Of a stretch of DNA of 64,000 bases, positions 18,277-26,307 are shown in pieces; the stretch's first letter is position 1; every line of letters starts with the position of its first letter. The stretch is from positions 62,001 to 126,000 of the forward strand of contig JAQXJR010000001.1 of assembly GCA_029009055.1 (NCBI GenBank), written 5' to 3'. The notes under the pieces are model-generated. The model saw only the letters and a list, made by a program, of their open reading frames with translations. It was not told where the DNA came from and made no database searches. The DNA is from Eubacteriales bacterium. GTDB lineage: Bacteria; Bacillota; Clostridia; Peptostreptococcales; Anaerovoracaceae. The position numbers and the translations under genes are program-made.

Positions 18277-18858
18277 TTATACCAGGTACTCCATCATGTT
18301 CTCGGCGAATGTCTTATGGCCTTCCTCAGTGTAATGAACGCCGTCGACATTCAACTTAACGCCGAACTGGCTGGCGTCTGTGAAGTCCACGCCTTCCTCC
18401 TCAGCGAGCTTCTTATAGAGCTCAGGCAGCTTCTGTGATTCTTCGACGAAACGGACCCTGTCCGCCCATGCTCCCTGCTTCATAGGAACCGGCGCTATCA
18501 GCCTGATATCCACAGGAAGACCGCTCTCCTTCAGACGCTCTATGAACACCTTCATCTTATCCGCGACTTCCTCGGCCGTGGATTCAGGGTCTTTCAGTAT
18601 ATCGTTCGTTCCCAGCATGATCCAGAGCGGTGTCTCCTCGCCCTTAGTCTTCTGTCTGATGAGCCTCTCGATGACTTCTGTGCTGTAGCCCGGCTGCGGT
18701 ATCATCCTGCCGTTGCTACCCATGTTTATGACATCGATCCTCATCTCGGACTTCAGGATGCCTGTCCATCTCTTATTCAGCATGTACCTGGCACCTAGCG
18801 GGGACCTAGGATCATAGCCCCATGTATTGGAATCACCTAAACATATAAGTGAGCGCAT
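18277..18858 (-). CDS. SGNH/GDSL-family hydrolase
   Basis: A 193-residue esterase-like hydrolase with all four blocks: GDSNTWG at the N terminus (nucleophile serine), GSNG (glycine), GTND (asparagine) and DGVHYTEEGH (aspartate-histidine pair). It closely follows the arylesterase type that lacks a signal peptide, so it probably acts in the cytoplasm on esters or acyl thioesters; substrate unknown. The ATG at 18858 is chosen because GGGAGGAAG lies just upstream; a 13-codon extension is unlikely. Monocistronic with its own terminator. Confidence 0.9.
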   Translation of the reverse strand: MRSLICLGDSNTWGYDPRSPLGARYMLNKRWTGILKSEMRIDVINMGSNGRMIPQPGYSTEVIERLIRQKTKGEETPLWIMLGTNDILKDPESTAEEVADKMKVFIERLKESGLPVDIRLIAPVPMKQGAWADRVRFVEESQKLPELYKKLAEEEGVDFTDASQFGVKLNVDGVHYTEEGHKTFAENMMEYLV

Positions 18859-19201
18859 TTCTTCCTCCCATCTCGCCAGCTGTCTGGCGGTGATCATTCT
18901 TCTTCACCCTGGGCCGAAGCCCATATTTGTCTATATTTTATCACTATTCGGGATGGAAGTCATTGACCGGGGTGGTTTTTATGCCAAGAACTTATCAGCC
19001 AGTCTCAGCTTCCTTAACGTTTGTGATATTCACATTCTTTACCTGTTTATCGAAGCCTAATTCTTCAGCTCGGATAAGCCTCAACAGTTTTGCGGTAGCT
19101 TTAACAATAACTTTTCATCGTATTACTTGATTCCACCAAGGCTTAAGCTCAGCCAAATCACCCTAACAAAGCTGGTTTTAGACCATTTATGCATTAACTT
19201 C
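18859..19201. other. AT-rich intergenic stretch with a possible gene fragment
   Basis: No intact gene. On the minus strand, 18995-19114 reads as a 39-codon open stretch ending in TGA (VKATAKLLRLIRAEELGF...), with AAA, TTA and GCA codons unlike the neighbours. It may be the tail of a decayed acquired gene, but I cannot assign a family. Confidence 0.3.
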
Positions 19202-20641
19202 TCAAAAGGCAAACAAATCATCCAATGTTACCTGATTTTGGATACGACTGCTATATTTATTAGCCCTGACACCGTAAGTAGTAATCATGGTAAGCTGAAG
19301 TGACGCCTTGGACTGTGTCATACGTCTGAATGAATCCACCTTATTCCTTAAACTTGCATCATACGCTTTATCAATCACATATTCATTGATAGAAAATTTC
19401 ATCTCACAGAGATTTATCACTCTGTCTCTGCGTTCTATCAGAAGATCGATCTGAGCGCCTGGAATGCTAAGTTCACCATCACCTCTGGTGTACCAGACGG
19501 ACTCTTCTGAAAGAACTCCTGATATCCCCAGTTTATGCTTGATCTGCGCAATATGATCCTTGCACAGCTGTTCGAAGGTCAACCCCAACCATGCCCTCCG
19601 CGAAGGATTATCTATAGAATTGCTCCAGTAATGCGCATCCTTACCATAATTATCTTTGATATATCGAAAATAAAATGCTGTATAATAATCTGCTAGCTGA
19701 TATAGAGCGTCCTTCTTCTTCCGACCATAAAAATTGGACACCCGGATAAAGCCGGACGCTATGAGATCTTCCAACATCGAAGTCATCGTTCCATTAGATG
19801 GCAGCCCGGTTCTCTCTATGATTTCCCCTCTTGTAAGCCCGCCGCTCCTGGTACTCAGCGCCTCTACAATCTTGATACAGTTATCACTGCGTGCAAACAG
19901 TGTCCTGTATAGATGCGCGAATTCATCCCATAGCTCGCCTTTGTCTCTGAAAAAGAGTCTGTCGATATTTTGGCTGAAGGATTCTTCACTGCTCAGAAGA
20001 CTGAGGTAATATGGGATGCCGCCCACGATCATATAGCACTCAGCTATGTCCATTCTGGACCAGTGGATATCAATCGACTCGAGATATTGTTCAGTTTCGC
20101 AAAGTGTGAAAGGCTTAAGATACAGCCTGCAGGTCTGCCTGTTGAACAGTCCGCCTTTATTATCAACCAGATGCTTACTCATCCAGGAGGTGGCAGAGCC
20201 GCACACAATAAAAAAAAGATTATTACGAGAGGAACCCCAGTCATTCCAAAACCATTCAAACGCTGGAAGAAAATCGGATCTAGGTGTATCCAACCAAGGC
20301 ATTTCGTCTATAAATACAATCTGTTTTTCATTAGTATCCAACGACTCGAGATAATCCCTGAGATATTCAAACGCTTCGCTCCATGACCTTGGAATGCTAC
20401 ACGTTTTCCCAGACTTCCTTCTGATCTCCTTAGCGAAGTTTCCTAATTGGAATGCGAGGTTCTGCTTGTATGCGCCAGTTATCTTGAAAGCAAAACCATC
20501 ATCAAAATATTCATTAATTAGAAATGTTTTCCCGACCCTCCGTCTTCCATACACTATTACAAGCTGCGCTGTTTTTCTTTTCATGCAGGCACCAAGCCGC
20601 CTGCATTCATCCTGTCGACCTAATATTTTGTCGAGGCTCAT
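19202..20641 (-). CDS. ATPase_2/DUF234-type ATP-binding protein
   Basis: A 479-residue protein with an N-terminal AAA/STAND-like ATPase (Walker A YGRRRVGKTFLI near residue 30, Walker B QIVFIDEMPW, then GSATSWM), a winged-helix segment (GLTRGEIIERTGLPSNG) and a C-terminal DUF234-like region with a PD-(D/E)xK-type core, QIDLLIERRDRVINLCEMKF. Such proteins are common in anaerobes and archaea; roles in defence or mobile-element biology are suspected, not shown. The ATG at 20641 follows GGAGGG. Codon use is AT-rich (many AAA, TTT, AAT, ATA) compared with the surrounding genes, suggesting transfer. Confidence 0.85.
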   Translation of the reverse strand: MSLDKILGRQDECRRLGACMKRKTAQLVIVYGRRRVGKTFLINEYFDDGFAFKITGAYKQNLAFQLGNFAKEIRRKSGKTCSIPRSWSEAFEYLRDYLESLDTNEKQIVFIDEMPWLDTPRSDFLPAFEWFWNDWGSSRNNLFFIVCGSATSWMSKHLVDNKGGLFNRQTCRLYLKPFTLCETEQYLESIDIHWSRMDIAECYMIVGGIPYYLSLLSSEESFSQNIDRLFFRDKGELWDEFAHLYRTLFARSDNCIKIVEALSTRSGGLTRGEIIERTGLPSNGTMTSMLEDLIASGFIRVSNFYGRKKKDALYQLADYYTAFYFRYIKDNYGKDAHYWSNSIDNPSRRAWLGLTFEQLCKDHIAQIKHKLGISGVLSEESVWYTRGDGELSIPGAQIDLLIERRDRVINLCEMKFSINEYVIDKAYDASLRNKVDSFRRMTQSKASLQLTMITTYGVRANKYSSRIQNQVTLDDLFAF

Positions 20642-20798
20642 GGCTTTACCCTCCTTATCCATATATCAATCATCATAATCAGTCTAAATCTCGTTTTATT
20701 TTATACTTTTGGCCGCATATTAGCAACTGCTGATAAATACGATGAATCCCCTCCCCTGGCGTTTAGAACTGGAAAATGAGCGTAGCAATGCCCAAAAT

Positions 20799-20832
20799 AA
20801 AAAACCTCGAGATGTTGAAATCTCAAGGGTTA
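20799..20832 (-). terminator. Terminator after the decayed ATPase remnant
   Basis: On the minus strand AACCCTTGAGAT pairs with ATCTCGAGGTT (one small internal loop) and is followed by TTTTATTTT. It begins at the stop codon of the 26-codon remnant. Confidence 0.75.
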
Positions 20833-20910
20833 TTTAGCGGAGACCAGCTCCACTCGTTTCAATTTTCTTTCCAAAAGTCTGTCAGCGACACTCTTCTTAT
20901 AGTTGTCCAT
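20830..20910 (-). pseudogene. Remnant of a DUF4143-type AAA ATPase (N terminus only)
   Basis: An ATG with GAGG upstream opens 26 codons (MDNYKKSVADRLLERKLK...SAK) and then a TAA and a terminator. The sequence resembles the first residues of DUF4143 ATPases (xYxxRxxDxLLxxKL before the Walker A motif), but no nucleotide-binding site follows. I read it as a deletion remnant whose ends, promoter side and terminator, have survived. A short real peptide gene is possible. Upstream, two copies of GTTATTTG(A/G)CAG at 20965-20976 and 20988-20999 may be operator half-sites. Confidence 0.35.
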
Positions 20911-21107
20911 AAATATAACATCCTCGTTACTATTAGTTTATAGTCAAATGAAAATCTTTATTCGGTTATTTGACAGTAATATTTTCAGTTATTTGGCAGA
21001 AATAATGTTTTACATTCGCCCGCCAGCATCATATACAACATCAGCTATCTATCCATGCTCATTATGCTATACTCTTCTAGTAATTGTTTTCGCGGAAATC
21101 AATTATA

Positions 21108-21141
21108 CCACAGAGCGAACTCCTCGGAGCCCGCTCTGTGG
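21108..21141. repeat. Perfect 10-bp stem hairpin
   Basis: CCACAGAGCG (21108-21117) and CGCTCTGTGG (21132-21141) form a perfect stem, with CTCC/GGAG pairing inside the loop. It borders repeat copy A. Confidence 0.7.
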
Positions 21142-21142
21142 C

Positions 21143-21201
21143 TCGCTGATCGCTGGGATAGGACTCCAGGACTTCTCACCCAATTCGTGGGTTCTCACCC
21201 A
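21143..21201 (-). repeat. Structured repeat, copy A
   Basis: Shares with copy B (21352-21428) the order TCGCTGATC, GGATAGG, CAGGACT, TTCTCACCC or CTTCACCC, and GTGGGTTCTCACCCA. On the minus strand the last part is a TGGGT-GAGA-ACCCA hairpin with a GNRA tetraloop, so the element may be transcribed. The GTGGGTTC segment also resembles the T-arm of the neighbouring tRNA-Ser. Confidence 0.5.
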
Positions 21202-21213
21202 TATCCGAAACAT

Positions 21214-21250
21214 AAAAAAACGGATACCCGACTGGGCATCCGAATTTTTT
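21214..21250. terminator. Terminator-like hairpin downstream of the tRNA-like element
   Basis: CGGATACCC pairs with GGGCATCCG (one mismatch) around GACT; seven A bases precede it and TTTTTT follows at 21245-21250, so it works on either strand. On the minus strand it comes directly after the duplicated tRNA-Ser 3' end. Confidence 0.75.
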
Positions 21251-21251
21251 C

Positions 21252-21322
21252 TGGCGGAGGACATGGCGGTAGACTGCAACCGGCCCGCCATCGCTCAGGC
21301 TCGGCGAGTCGGGCAGTCCTCG
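21252..21322 (-). pseudogene. tRNA-Ser-like relic with duplicated 3' end
   Basis: Positions 21252-21266 are identical to 21477-21491, the last 15 bases of tRNA-Ser including the encoded CCA. GAGGAC (21257-21262) pairs with GTCCTC (21316-21321) to give an acceptor-like stem, and a perfect 7-bp hairpin ATGGCGG/CCGCCAT lies just inside. There is no recognisable anticodon arm, so it cannot be a working tRNA. It may be a decayed second tRNA gene or one end of an element inserted at the tRNA. Confidence 0.4.
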
Positions 21323-21351
21323 CATGAGACCTTCCATGCCTCTGCCTTCGT

Positions 21352-21428
21352 TCGCTGATCTCACTCGCCAATCGGCAGGATAGGGCTTCAGGACTCTTCA
21401 CCCTACAAGGCCCGTGGGTTCTCACCCA
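21352..21428 (-). repeat. Structured repeat, copy B
   Basis: Imperfect second copy of the element at 21143-21201, longer by about 18 bases in two places. It lies between the tRNA-Ser terminator and the tRNA-like relic and ends with the same GTGGGTTCTCACCCA hairpin. Confidence 0.5.
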
Positions 21429-21442
21429 GTCCTCTCGCCAAA

Positions 21443-21470
21443 GAAAAAGGCGCTAGCTTTCGCTAGCGCC
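21443..21470 (-). terminator. Terminator after tRNA-Ser
   Basis: On the minus strand GGCGCTAGC-GAAA-GCTAGCGCC is followed by TTTTTCTTT. The 9-bp stem with a GNRA loop starts seven bases past the CCA end of the tRNA. Confidence 0.93.
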
Positions 21471-21476
21471 TGGCTT

Positions 21477-21564
21477 TGGCGGAGGACATGGGACTCGAAC
21501 CCACGGGGCTGTTACACCTTACTCGCATTCCAAGCGAGCTCCTTAGCCACTCGGTCAATCCTCC
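21477..21564 (-). tRNA. tRNA-Ser (anticodon GGA), CCA encoded
   Basis: The minus strand folds as a type II tRNA: acceptor GGAGGAT/GTCCTCC with one G-U pair, discriminator G73, an anticodon loop TTGGAAT giving GGA (reads UCC and UCU), a long variable arm and T-arm GGGTTCGAGTCCC. CCA follows directly. A promoter and a strong terminator bracket it. Confidence 0.95.
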
Positions 21565-21582
21565 TCGTTTTGCAACTCTGAT

Positions 21583-21611
21583 ATTTTACACTATAAAAAA
21601 CGATAATGCAA
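21583..21611 (-). promoter_or_regulatory. Promoter for tRNA-Ser
   Basis: Minus strand: TTGCAT (21606-21611), 17 bases, TAAAAT (21583-21588). The -10 is about 19 bases from the tRNA 5' end. Confidence 0.75.
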
Positions 21612-21798
21612 GTCCAAATTTAATATTTCCTGCCAGGTCACCCAGAAGCCGGCCATTAAAGCCGGCCCCTGGCCTTTGGCGAACGATTCATAATTTTAAG
21701 ATATCAAAACCCAGGAAAACACTTCCAACGCCGGGCAGCTGTAAAAACCTCCTGAGGCATATAGCATATCTCTTTGCTAAAAGTTCCCACCTAAGGGC

Positions 21799-23277
21799 TT
21801 ATTTCACCAGCACTTCCTCGACCGTGCGCTCCATATCCGTCTTAGCGATGACGCCCGTATGAAGGATTGGCTTAGACTCCAGACCATCCATAGCGGACGG
21901 GATCTTCACGCCTGTAGCCTTATGCAGCTCCTCTATATAATCGAAGGCATTCGGCTCCTCCTCGAGGCCGATGGAGAGGGAAACGCTGTCGGCGAACTTA
22001 TAAGCGCTGGCGGTAGAAGCCAGGACAGTCCTCGTCATATCGCCTGTCTCCTTGCGATAATCCTCGTATACTTTATATGCAACGGCCGTATGCGTGTCGA
22101 TAAGGTAATTATAGTCGTTATACATAGCGCCGATAGTCCTGTCCGTATCAGCCACATCAGCGTAGCCGCCGTAGAACACGCCCATAGCGTCCTTAATCTT
22201 CGGAGACACCTCGTAGCGGCCCTCAGTCCTCAGCTGGCCCATCAGCCCCTTAATCTCAGCGCCGTTTCCACCGTTCAGGTGATAGAGCAGCCTCTCGAGA
22301 TTGCTGGAGATGAGGATGTCCATGGACGGCGAATTCGTCGTGTAGAACTGCCTCTTAGCGTTGTAAACGCCTGTCGCGAAGAAGTCGGTCAAGACCTTAT
22401 TCTTATTGGACGCGCAGATGAAGCGGTTCACAGGGATGCCCATGTTCTTAGCGTAGTAAGCGGCGAGGATGTTACCGAAGTTTCCTGTCGGCACGACGAT
22501 GTTAATAGGATCGCCGTCGTTTATCTCGTGGCGCTCAACCAGTTTAATGTATGACCAAACATAGTAAGCTACCTGAGGCACCAGGCGGCCGATGTTTATG
22601 GAGTTGGCCGATGACAGGCGCGCGCCCTTCGCCTCGAGCTCGTTCCTGAACGCGTTATCCGCGAATATATTCTTCACGCCGGTCTGGGCGTCGTCGAAGT
22701 TTCCCTTAATAGCAAAGACGTGTGTGTTGGCTCCCTGCTGGGTTATCATCTGGCGCTTCTGCACGTCGCTCACGCCTGTCTCCGGGTAGAAAACTATGAT
22801 CTCAGTCCCCGGAACATCCGCGAATCCTTCCAGCGCGGCCTTACCTGTGTCTCCGGATGTGGCTGTGAGGATGCAGATCTTCGCGTCTTCCTTCTCCTTC
22901 TTTACCGCCGTCGTCAGCAGGTACGGCAGGATGGAAAGCGCCATGTCCTTAAATGCTGCTGTCTTCCCGTGGTAAAGCTCGATTATGTCAGCGTCGCCCG
23001 CCTTCACGACCGGCGCCACGTCCTTCTCGTCGAATTTCTCGTCGTAAGCGTGGTCCACGCAGTAATCTATCTCTTCCTGAGTGTAATCATCGAAGAATGC
23101 GCCGATAACTCCCCTGGCCACGTCCTGGTAAGGCTTACCGACCATGTCAGCGACCTTAAAAGGCAGAGCCGGGATGTGGTCCGGCACGTAGAGCCCGCCG
23201 TCCGGCGCTATGCCCTGGATTATAGCCTGAGCTGAGTTCAGTTCCTTCTCGTCTCCCCTGGTACTCCTGAATTTCAT
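21799..23277 (-). CDS. thrC: Threonine synthase
   Basis: PLP enzyme that converts O-phosphohomoserine to threonine. The 492 residues start with the family's KFRSTRGDE and carry the PLP lysine in HGKTAAFKDMALS near residue 110, then ATSGDTGKAAL, VPTGNFGN and a late SAYKF segment: the long class of threonine synthase. The start ATG follows GGGGAAT. It is transcribed alone from the promoter at 23476-23504. Just beyond the gene a nested GCCGGC stem-loop within a CCAGG/CCTGG stem (about 21637-21671) lacks a U-run. hom, which supplies its pathway, is at 1.9 kb. Confidence 0.96.
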   Translation of the reverse strand: MKFRSTRGDEKELNSAQAIIQGIAPDGGLYVPDHIPALPFKVADMVGKPYQDVARGVIGAFFDDYTQEEIDYCVDHAYDEKFDEKDVAPVVKAGDADIIELYHGKTAAFKDMALSILPYLLTTAVKKEKEDAKICILTATSGDTGKAALEGFADVPGTEIIVFYPETGVSDVQKRQMITQQGANTHVFAIKGNFDDAQTGVKNIFADNAFRNELEAKGARLSSANSINIGRLVPQVAYYVWSYIKLVERHEINDGDPINIVVPTGNFGNILAAYYAKNMGIPVNRFICASNKNKVLTDFFATGVYNAKRQFYTTNSPSMDILISSNLERLLYHLNGGNGAEIKGLMGQLRTEGRYEVSPKIKDAMGVFYGGYADVADTDRTIGAMYNDYNYLIDTHTAVAYKVYEDYRKETGDMTRTVLASTASAYKFADSVSLSIGLEEEPNAFDYIEELHKATGVKIPSAMDGLESKPILHTGVIAKTDMERTVEEVLVK

Positions 23278-23475
23278 CTTATTCCCCTATTCCCTCTGAA
23301 TAATATAGCGATGTCTAATTTCGTCCGCGGCTTCCGTCCGTATCCATTCCCCTCAGCAAAGCCTCCCTGCCCTGCTTCCGTCCCGGATCCGCTCCAGATA
23401 GCGGATAAATAGTGGATAAATCGCGGAAACAAATCTCACAAACATGAAAAAAATGCTTTACAACATTCTTCTTGC

Positions 23476-23504
23476 AGTATATAATAACGATTGTTCGATT
23501 TCAA
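23476..23504 (-). promoter_or_regulatory. Promoter for thrC
   Basis: Minus strand: TTGAAA (23499-23504), 17-base spacer, TATACT (23476-23481). It gives a ~190-base leader that contains an AGCAAAGCC-type element and a CCGGATCCG core, but no T-box was recognised. Confidence 0.65.
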
Positions 23505-23551
23505 GAAGGACTTAGACTTCTGAGGGTCGATAAATAAATTTCAGAAAAAGC

Positions 23552-23580
23552 TTGACAGATGAACTTCTTCTGACTATAAT
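23552..23580 (+). promoter_or_regulatory. Consensus promoter for tRNA-Glu
   Basis: TTGACA (23552-23557), exactly 17 bases, TATAAT (23575-23580), eleven bases before the tRNA 5' end. A perfect sigma-A promoter. Confidence 0.95.
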
Positions 23581-23591
23581 GTTATTCACAT

Positions 23592-23666
23592 GCTGCCTTG
23601 GTCAAGCGGTTAAGACGTAGCCCTCTCACGGCTGAATCATGGGTTCGATTCCCGTAGGCAGTACCA
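23592..23666 (+). tRNA. tRNA-Glu (anticodon CTC), CCA encoded
   Basis: Acceptor GCTGCCT/AGGCAGT (first pair G-U), D-arm GGTCAAGCGGTTAAGAC as in bacterial tRNA-Glu, anticodon loop CTCTCAC giving CTC (reads GAG), T-arm GGGTTCGATTCCC, discriminator A then CCA. It has its own promoter and terminator. The CTC anticodon is the less common Glu isoacceptor in Firmicutes, fitting the frequent GAG codons here. Confidence 0.95.
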
Positions 23667-23676
23667 AATTTGAAAG

Positions 23677-23716
23677 CCTTGTAAACGCTGATTTTTCAAC
23701 GGTTACAAGGTTTTTT
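23677..23716 (+). terminator. Terminator after tRNA-Glu
   Basis: CCTTGTAA (23677-23684) pairs with TTACAAGG (23703-23710), with an inner CG/CG step, and is followed by TTTTTT. Confidence 0.9.
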
Positions 23717-23896
23717 CATTTTAAACCTCAGTGTCGCATTGACCGAAAAAAGGTGGAAAAACATGATATAAAAGTGGCGACCCAGGGAGCTACTATTTTT
23801 AATACCATGCAGCATCATCTGCTCAGCTTATATTCAAACGCTTTTGAGCTTTAATATACTTTTAATGATAACTGCTGCTTCCCTTGATATTACACC

Positions 23897-24006
23897 AATC
23901 CCCGTTCAGTAACATCCAAATTATGCGCTAATCCCCGTTCGTGTAACTCAATATATAACGCTAATCCCCGTTCATTCACATTGAATTTTGTCACGATTCC
24001 CCTGTT
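23897..24006. repeat. 33-bp-periodic direct repeat array, core AATCCCCGTTC
   Basis: The 11-base core AATCCCCGTTC occurs at 23897, 23930 and 23963, exactly 33 bases apart, and a degenerate copy (ATTCCCCTGTT) at 23996 keeps the spacing. Copies 2 and 3 are preceded by GCT, and a weak GT(A/C)AC follows the core; the remaining bases vary. It sits in gene-free DNA. Three helical turns per unit suggest an array of protein-binding sites on one DNA face. Multiple terminal repeats of an IS21-type element end are another possibility. Confidence 0.75.
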
Positions 24007-24504
24007 TTCTTTATACAACAGCAATATCGATGATGTGCCTGGAATTTGACCGCACATGATAGCCTGCCAGTGACATCAACATGCGTATCTTAAGAGGTAT
24101 TTGCTGCCGTTGTAACAATAATGCCATATGAGCTGCCATATATTACAATTTATAACAAATCTCTCGAAACCGGGGCAATTGTTTACAAAACTTCTCTTGG
24201 CGGAGCCGGGAACTGGCCGTATGACTTTGCTAGATCATCCGGCAGAAAGGGAAAATTCTGAATAATCAATTAAACTATGATTATACGGGCATATTCAATG
24301 TATTTCATATAGCAAAGTTTTAGATGATTTCGGATCTATCCGAGCGAGAGACAAGTTAGTTTACATAATCCGATTTTTTGTAACAAATCTGGACCTAAAT
24401 GAAGAATAAATCACAAATCGTAAATTTCCAGCAGAAAACGCATCGAAAGTTTACAGGCAAGAAATTAATCATGAAAGATAGGCCAATCCATCTACTCTCT
24501 GCCA
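24007..24504. other. Gene-free AT-rich region
   Basis: No coding sequence or RNA gene was recognised in this ~500-base stretch. It contains TAACAAATCT twice (near 24155 and 24382), GTTTACA three times (near 24180, 24359 and 24450) and an inverted pair ACTTTGCT/AGCAAAGT (near 24226 and 24309). Together with the array before it, this looks like decayed mobile or regulatory DNA. Confidence 0.4.
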
Positions 24505-24507
24505 ACT

Positions 24508-24544
24508 AAAAAAGCGGCGCCCCGGGTTTCCACCCAAGGCGCCG
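24508..24544 (-). terminator. Terminator after the acyl-CoA synthetase gene
   Basis: On the minus strand GGCGCC-TTGGGT-GGAA-ACCC-GG-GGCGCC forms a long nested stem followed by GCTTTTTT. Confidence 0.9.
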
Positions 24545-24588
24545 TTTATATTATGCGAAAATTCACCGTCAGCTCGAATCGCTAGGTT

Positions 24589-26307
24589 CTATTTCTCTTC
24601 CGCCTGCTCTGCCCTCTTCTCACGGGCTTTACGCTCCTCTTCCTCTATCTTCTGGATCTCTATGAAGCGCTTCACCTTCTGAGTGCTGGTCTTCACCATA
24701 GGCTCATCCGTGACGATTACGCGCTTTATACGCTTATAAGCAGGAACTGTGTCGTTTATCTTATCTATGTCAGCCTGTACAGCCTGCTCTATCTCATCAT
24801 GGGACTTACCGGCGAAAGCCTCCTTATCATAGACTATCTTCGCGGTGACTACTATATCACGGCCTTCGACCTCATTATCCAGTCCGACCACGATGTTCTC
24901 CGCCACATAAGGGATCTTACCGATCTCCTCCTCAAGCTCCTCAGGGAAGACGTTCTTACCGTTTCTAAGCACGATGACGTTCTTCTTACGGCCTGTAATA
25001 TAAAGGAAGCCATCCTTATCTATGTAGCCCAGGTCTCCGGTGTAGAACCAGCCGTCCCTCAGGACTTCCTCTGTATCCTCCTCGTCGTTATAATAGCCCT
25101 TCATGACAGTATCGCCGCGGATGATGATCTCGCCGACACCGTTTTGGTCAGGGTCGGAGATATCGACATGGATGCCCTCGAGAGGCTGGCCGACAGAACC
25201 CTCGCGCCTGGACTCTACCCTCTCAGACGTGACTACCGGAGAAGTCTCAGTGAGGCCGTAGCCCTGCAGGCAGACGACGCCGAAATCATTAAGGGCTTTA
25301 ATTACCTCAGGATCCGCCGCTGAAGCGCCTAAAACCACCAGCCTGAGCTTTCCGCCCAGAGCGTCGACTATTCCACGGAAAACGCGCCTTCTCACATCTA
25401 TTTTCGCGAAATTGAGGCCCCTAGTCACCTTCCTCATGGCATTCACATAGCCCGTCAGATGGTTCTTATCCAGGGTCTTCATGATCCTCTTATAAATAGA
25501 CTCTATGAGGAGAGGCACACCGAACATGCCGGAGACACCATACTCCTTCAGGTTTTGCTGTATGTGCTTAAGGCCGTCGCAAAATGTCGTGCGGGAGCCC
25601 CCTGCCAGGAAATACCACTGACCCGTAGACCCGTATGTGTGATGGTACGGGAGCAAAGCGATGCTGGTCTCGTCATCTCCGAAGTACACGGCGTTCCTCA
25701 TGGCTGTTACGTCCGCCGCTATGTTCCTCTGAGACAGCATTACGATCTTAGAAAGAGCCGTCGTCCCGGACGTGAAGATCAGGAATGATACCCTGTCAGG
25801 ATCGATCACCACATCCGCCATCTTATTAACCCCCTGCCGCCTCAGGCTCCTGCCCTCTTCTATGAGGTCATCTATGCCCGTCTCCTGGCAGTCATAAACA
25901 GGGAAAGCATCCTTAATATTCGTCTTGCCGGACTCCACAGCCTGCTTCACGAAAGCCGCCTGCTTCTTATCGTAGAATATGACCGCAGCCTGGCAGCGCT
26001 CTAGCGAAAGCTCCAGCTCGTCATACTTAAGGTCCTTATCTAAAGGAACGGAAACGGCGCCCATGAGCTGAGCCGCGACATTAGCCTCGAACCAGCCGTA
26101 GCTGTTCTTACCGTAAAGCGCGATCTTAGAATCGCTGTAGCCCCTGTCTATAAGGGCCTCACCCAGGAAGCTGACCTCATCCGCGTATTCACGGTATGTG
26201 ACATCCCGGTACTTCTCCTTTGCTATTTTAATAGTAAAAGCCACATTATCAGGGTAATTCTCCACCGCCCTATCCATGAGCTGTTTTAAATCGTTAAGCT
26301 TCTCCAA
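24589..26307 (-). CDS. AMP-dependent acyl-CoA synthetase/ligase
   Basis: A 572-residue adenylate-forming enzyme of the long-chain acyl-CoA synthetase type, which activates a carboxylic acid as acyl-AMP and then acyl-CoA. Signatures are the P-loop FTSGTTALSK near residue 185, QGYGLTETSP, the YTGDLGYIDKDGFLYITGR hinge and the catalytic lysine in KTSTQKVKR near the C terminus. The tail is a lysine/glutamate-rich helix. It starts at TTG: GGAGGA lies seven bases upstream and no ATG is available, and the TTG directly follows the stop of the small upstream gene. The true substrate is unknown. Confidence 0.9.
   Translation of the reverse strand: MEKLNDLKQLMDRAVENYPDNVAFTIKIAKEKYRDVTYREYADEVSFLGEALIDRGYSDSKIALYGKNSYGWFEANVAAQLMGAVSVPLDKDLKYDELELSLERCQAAVIFYDKKQAAFVKQAVESGKTNIKDAFPVYDCQETGIDDLIEEGRSLRRQGVNKMADVVIDPDRVSFLIFTSGTTALSKIVMLSQRNIAADVTAMRNAVYFGDDETSIALLPYHHTYGSTGQWYFLAGGSRTTFCDGLKHIQQNLKEYGVSGMFGVPLLIESIYKRIMKTLDKNHLTGYVNAMRKVTRGLNFAKIDVRRRVFRGIVDALGGKLRLVVLGASAADPEVIKALNDFGVVCLQGYGLTETSPVVTSERVESRREGSVGQPLEGIHVDISDPDQNGVGEIIIRGDTVMKGYYNDEEDTEEVLRDGWFYTGDLGYIDKDGFLYITGRKKNVIVLRNGKNVFPEELEEEIGKIPYVAENIVVGLDNEVEGRDIVVTAKIVYDKEAFAGKSHDEIEQAVQADIDKINDTVPAYKRIKRVIVTDEPMVKTSTQKVKRFIEIQKIEEEERKAREKRAEQAEEK

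Noticed and set aside
21103..21425. Reading frames of 60-90 codons over the tRNA-Ser region
   Set aside because: They read through the tRNA-like relic, repeats and terminators; similar spurious frames arise commonly from tRNA genes.
23278..23475. T-box or threonine attenuator ahead of thrC
   Set aside because: No T-box anti-terminator sequence and no run of threonine codons were found in the ~190-base leader.
23897..24006. CRISPR array
   Set aside because: Only 11 bases are conserved per 33-bp unit, the fourth unit is degenerate, the core is not palindromic and no cas gene is present.
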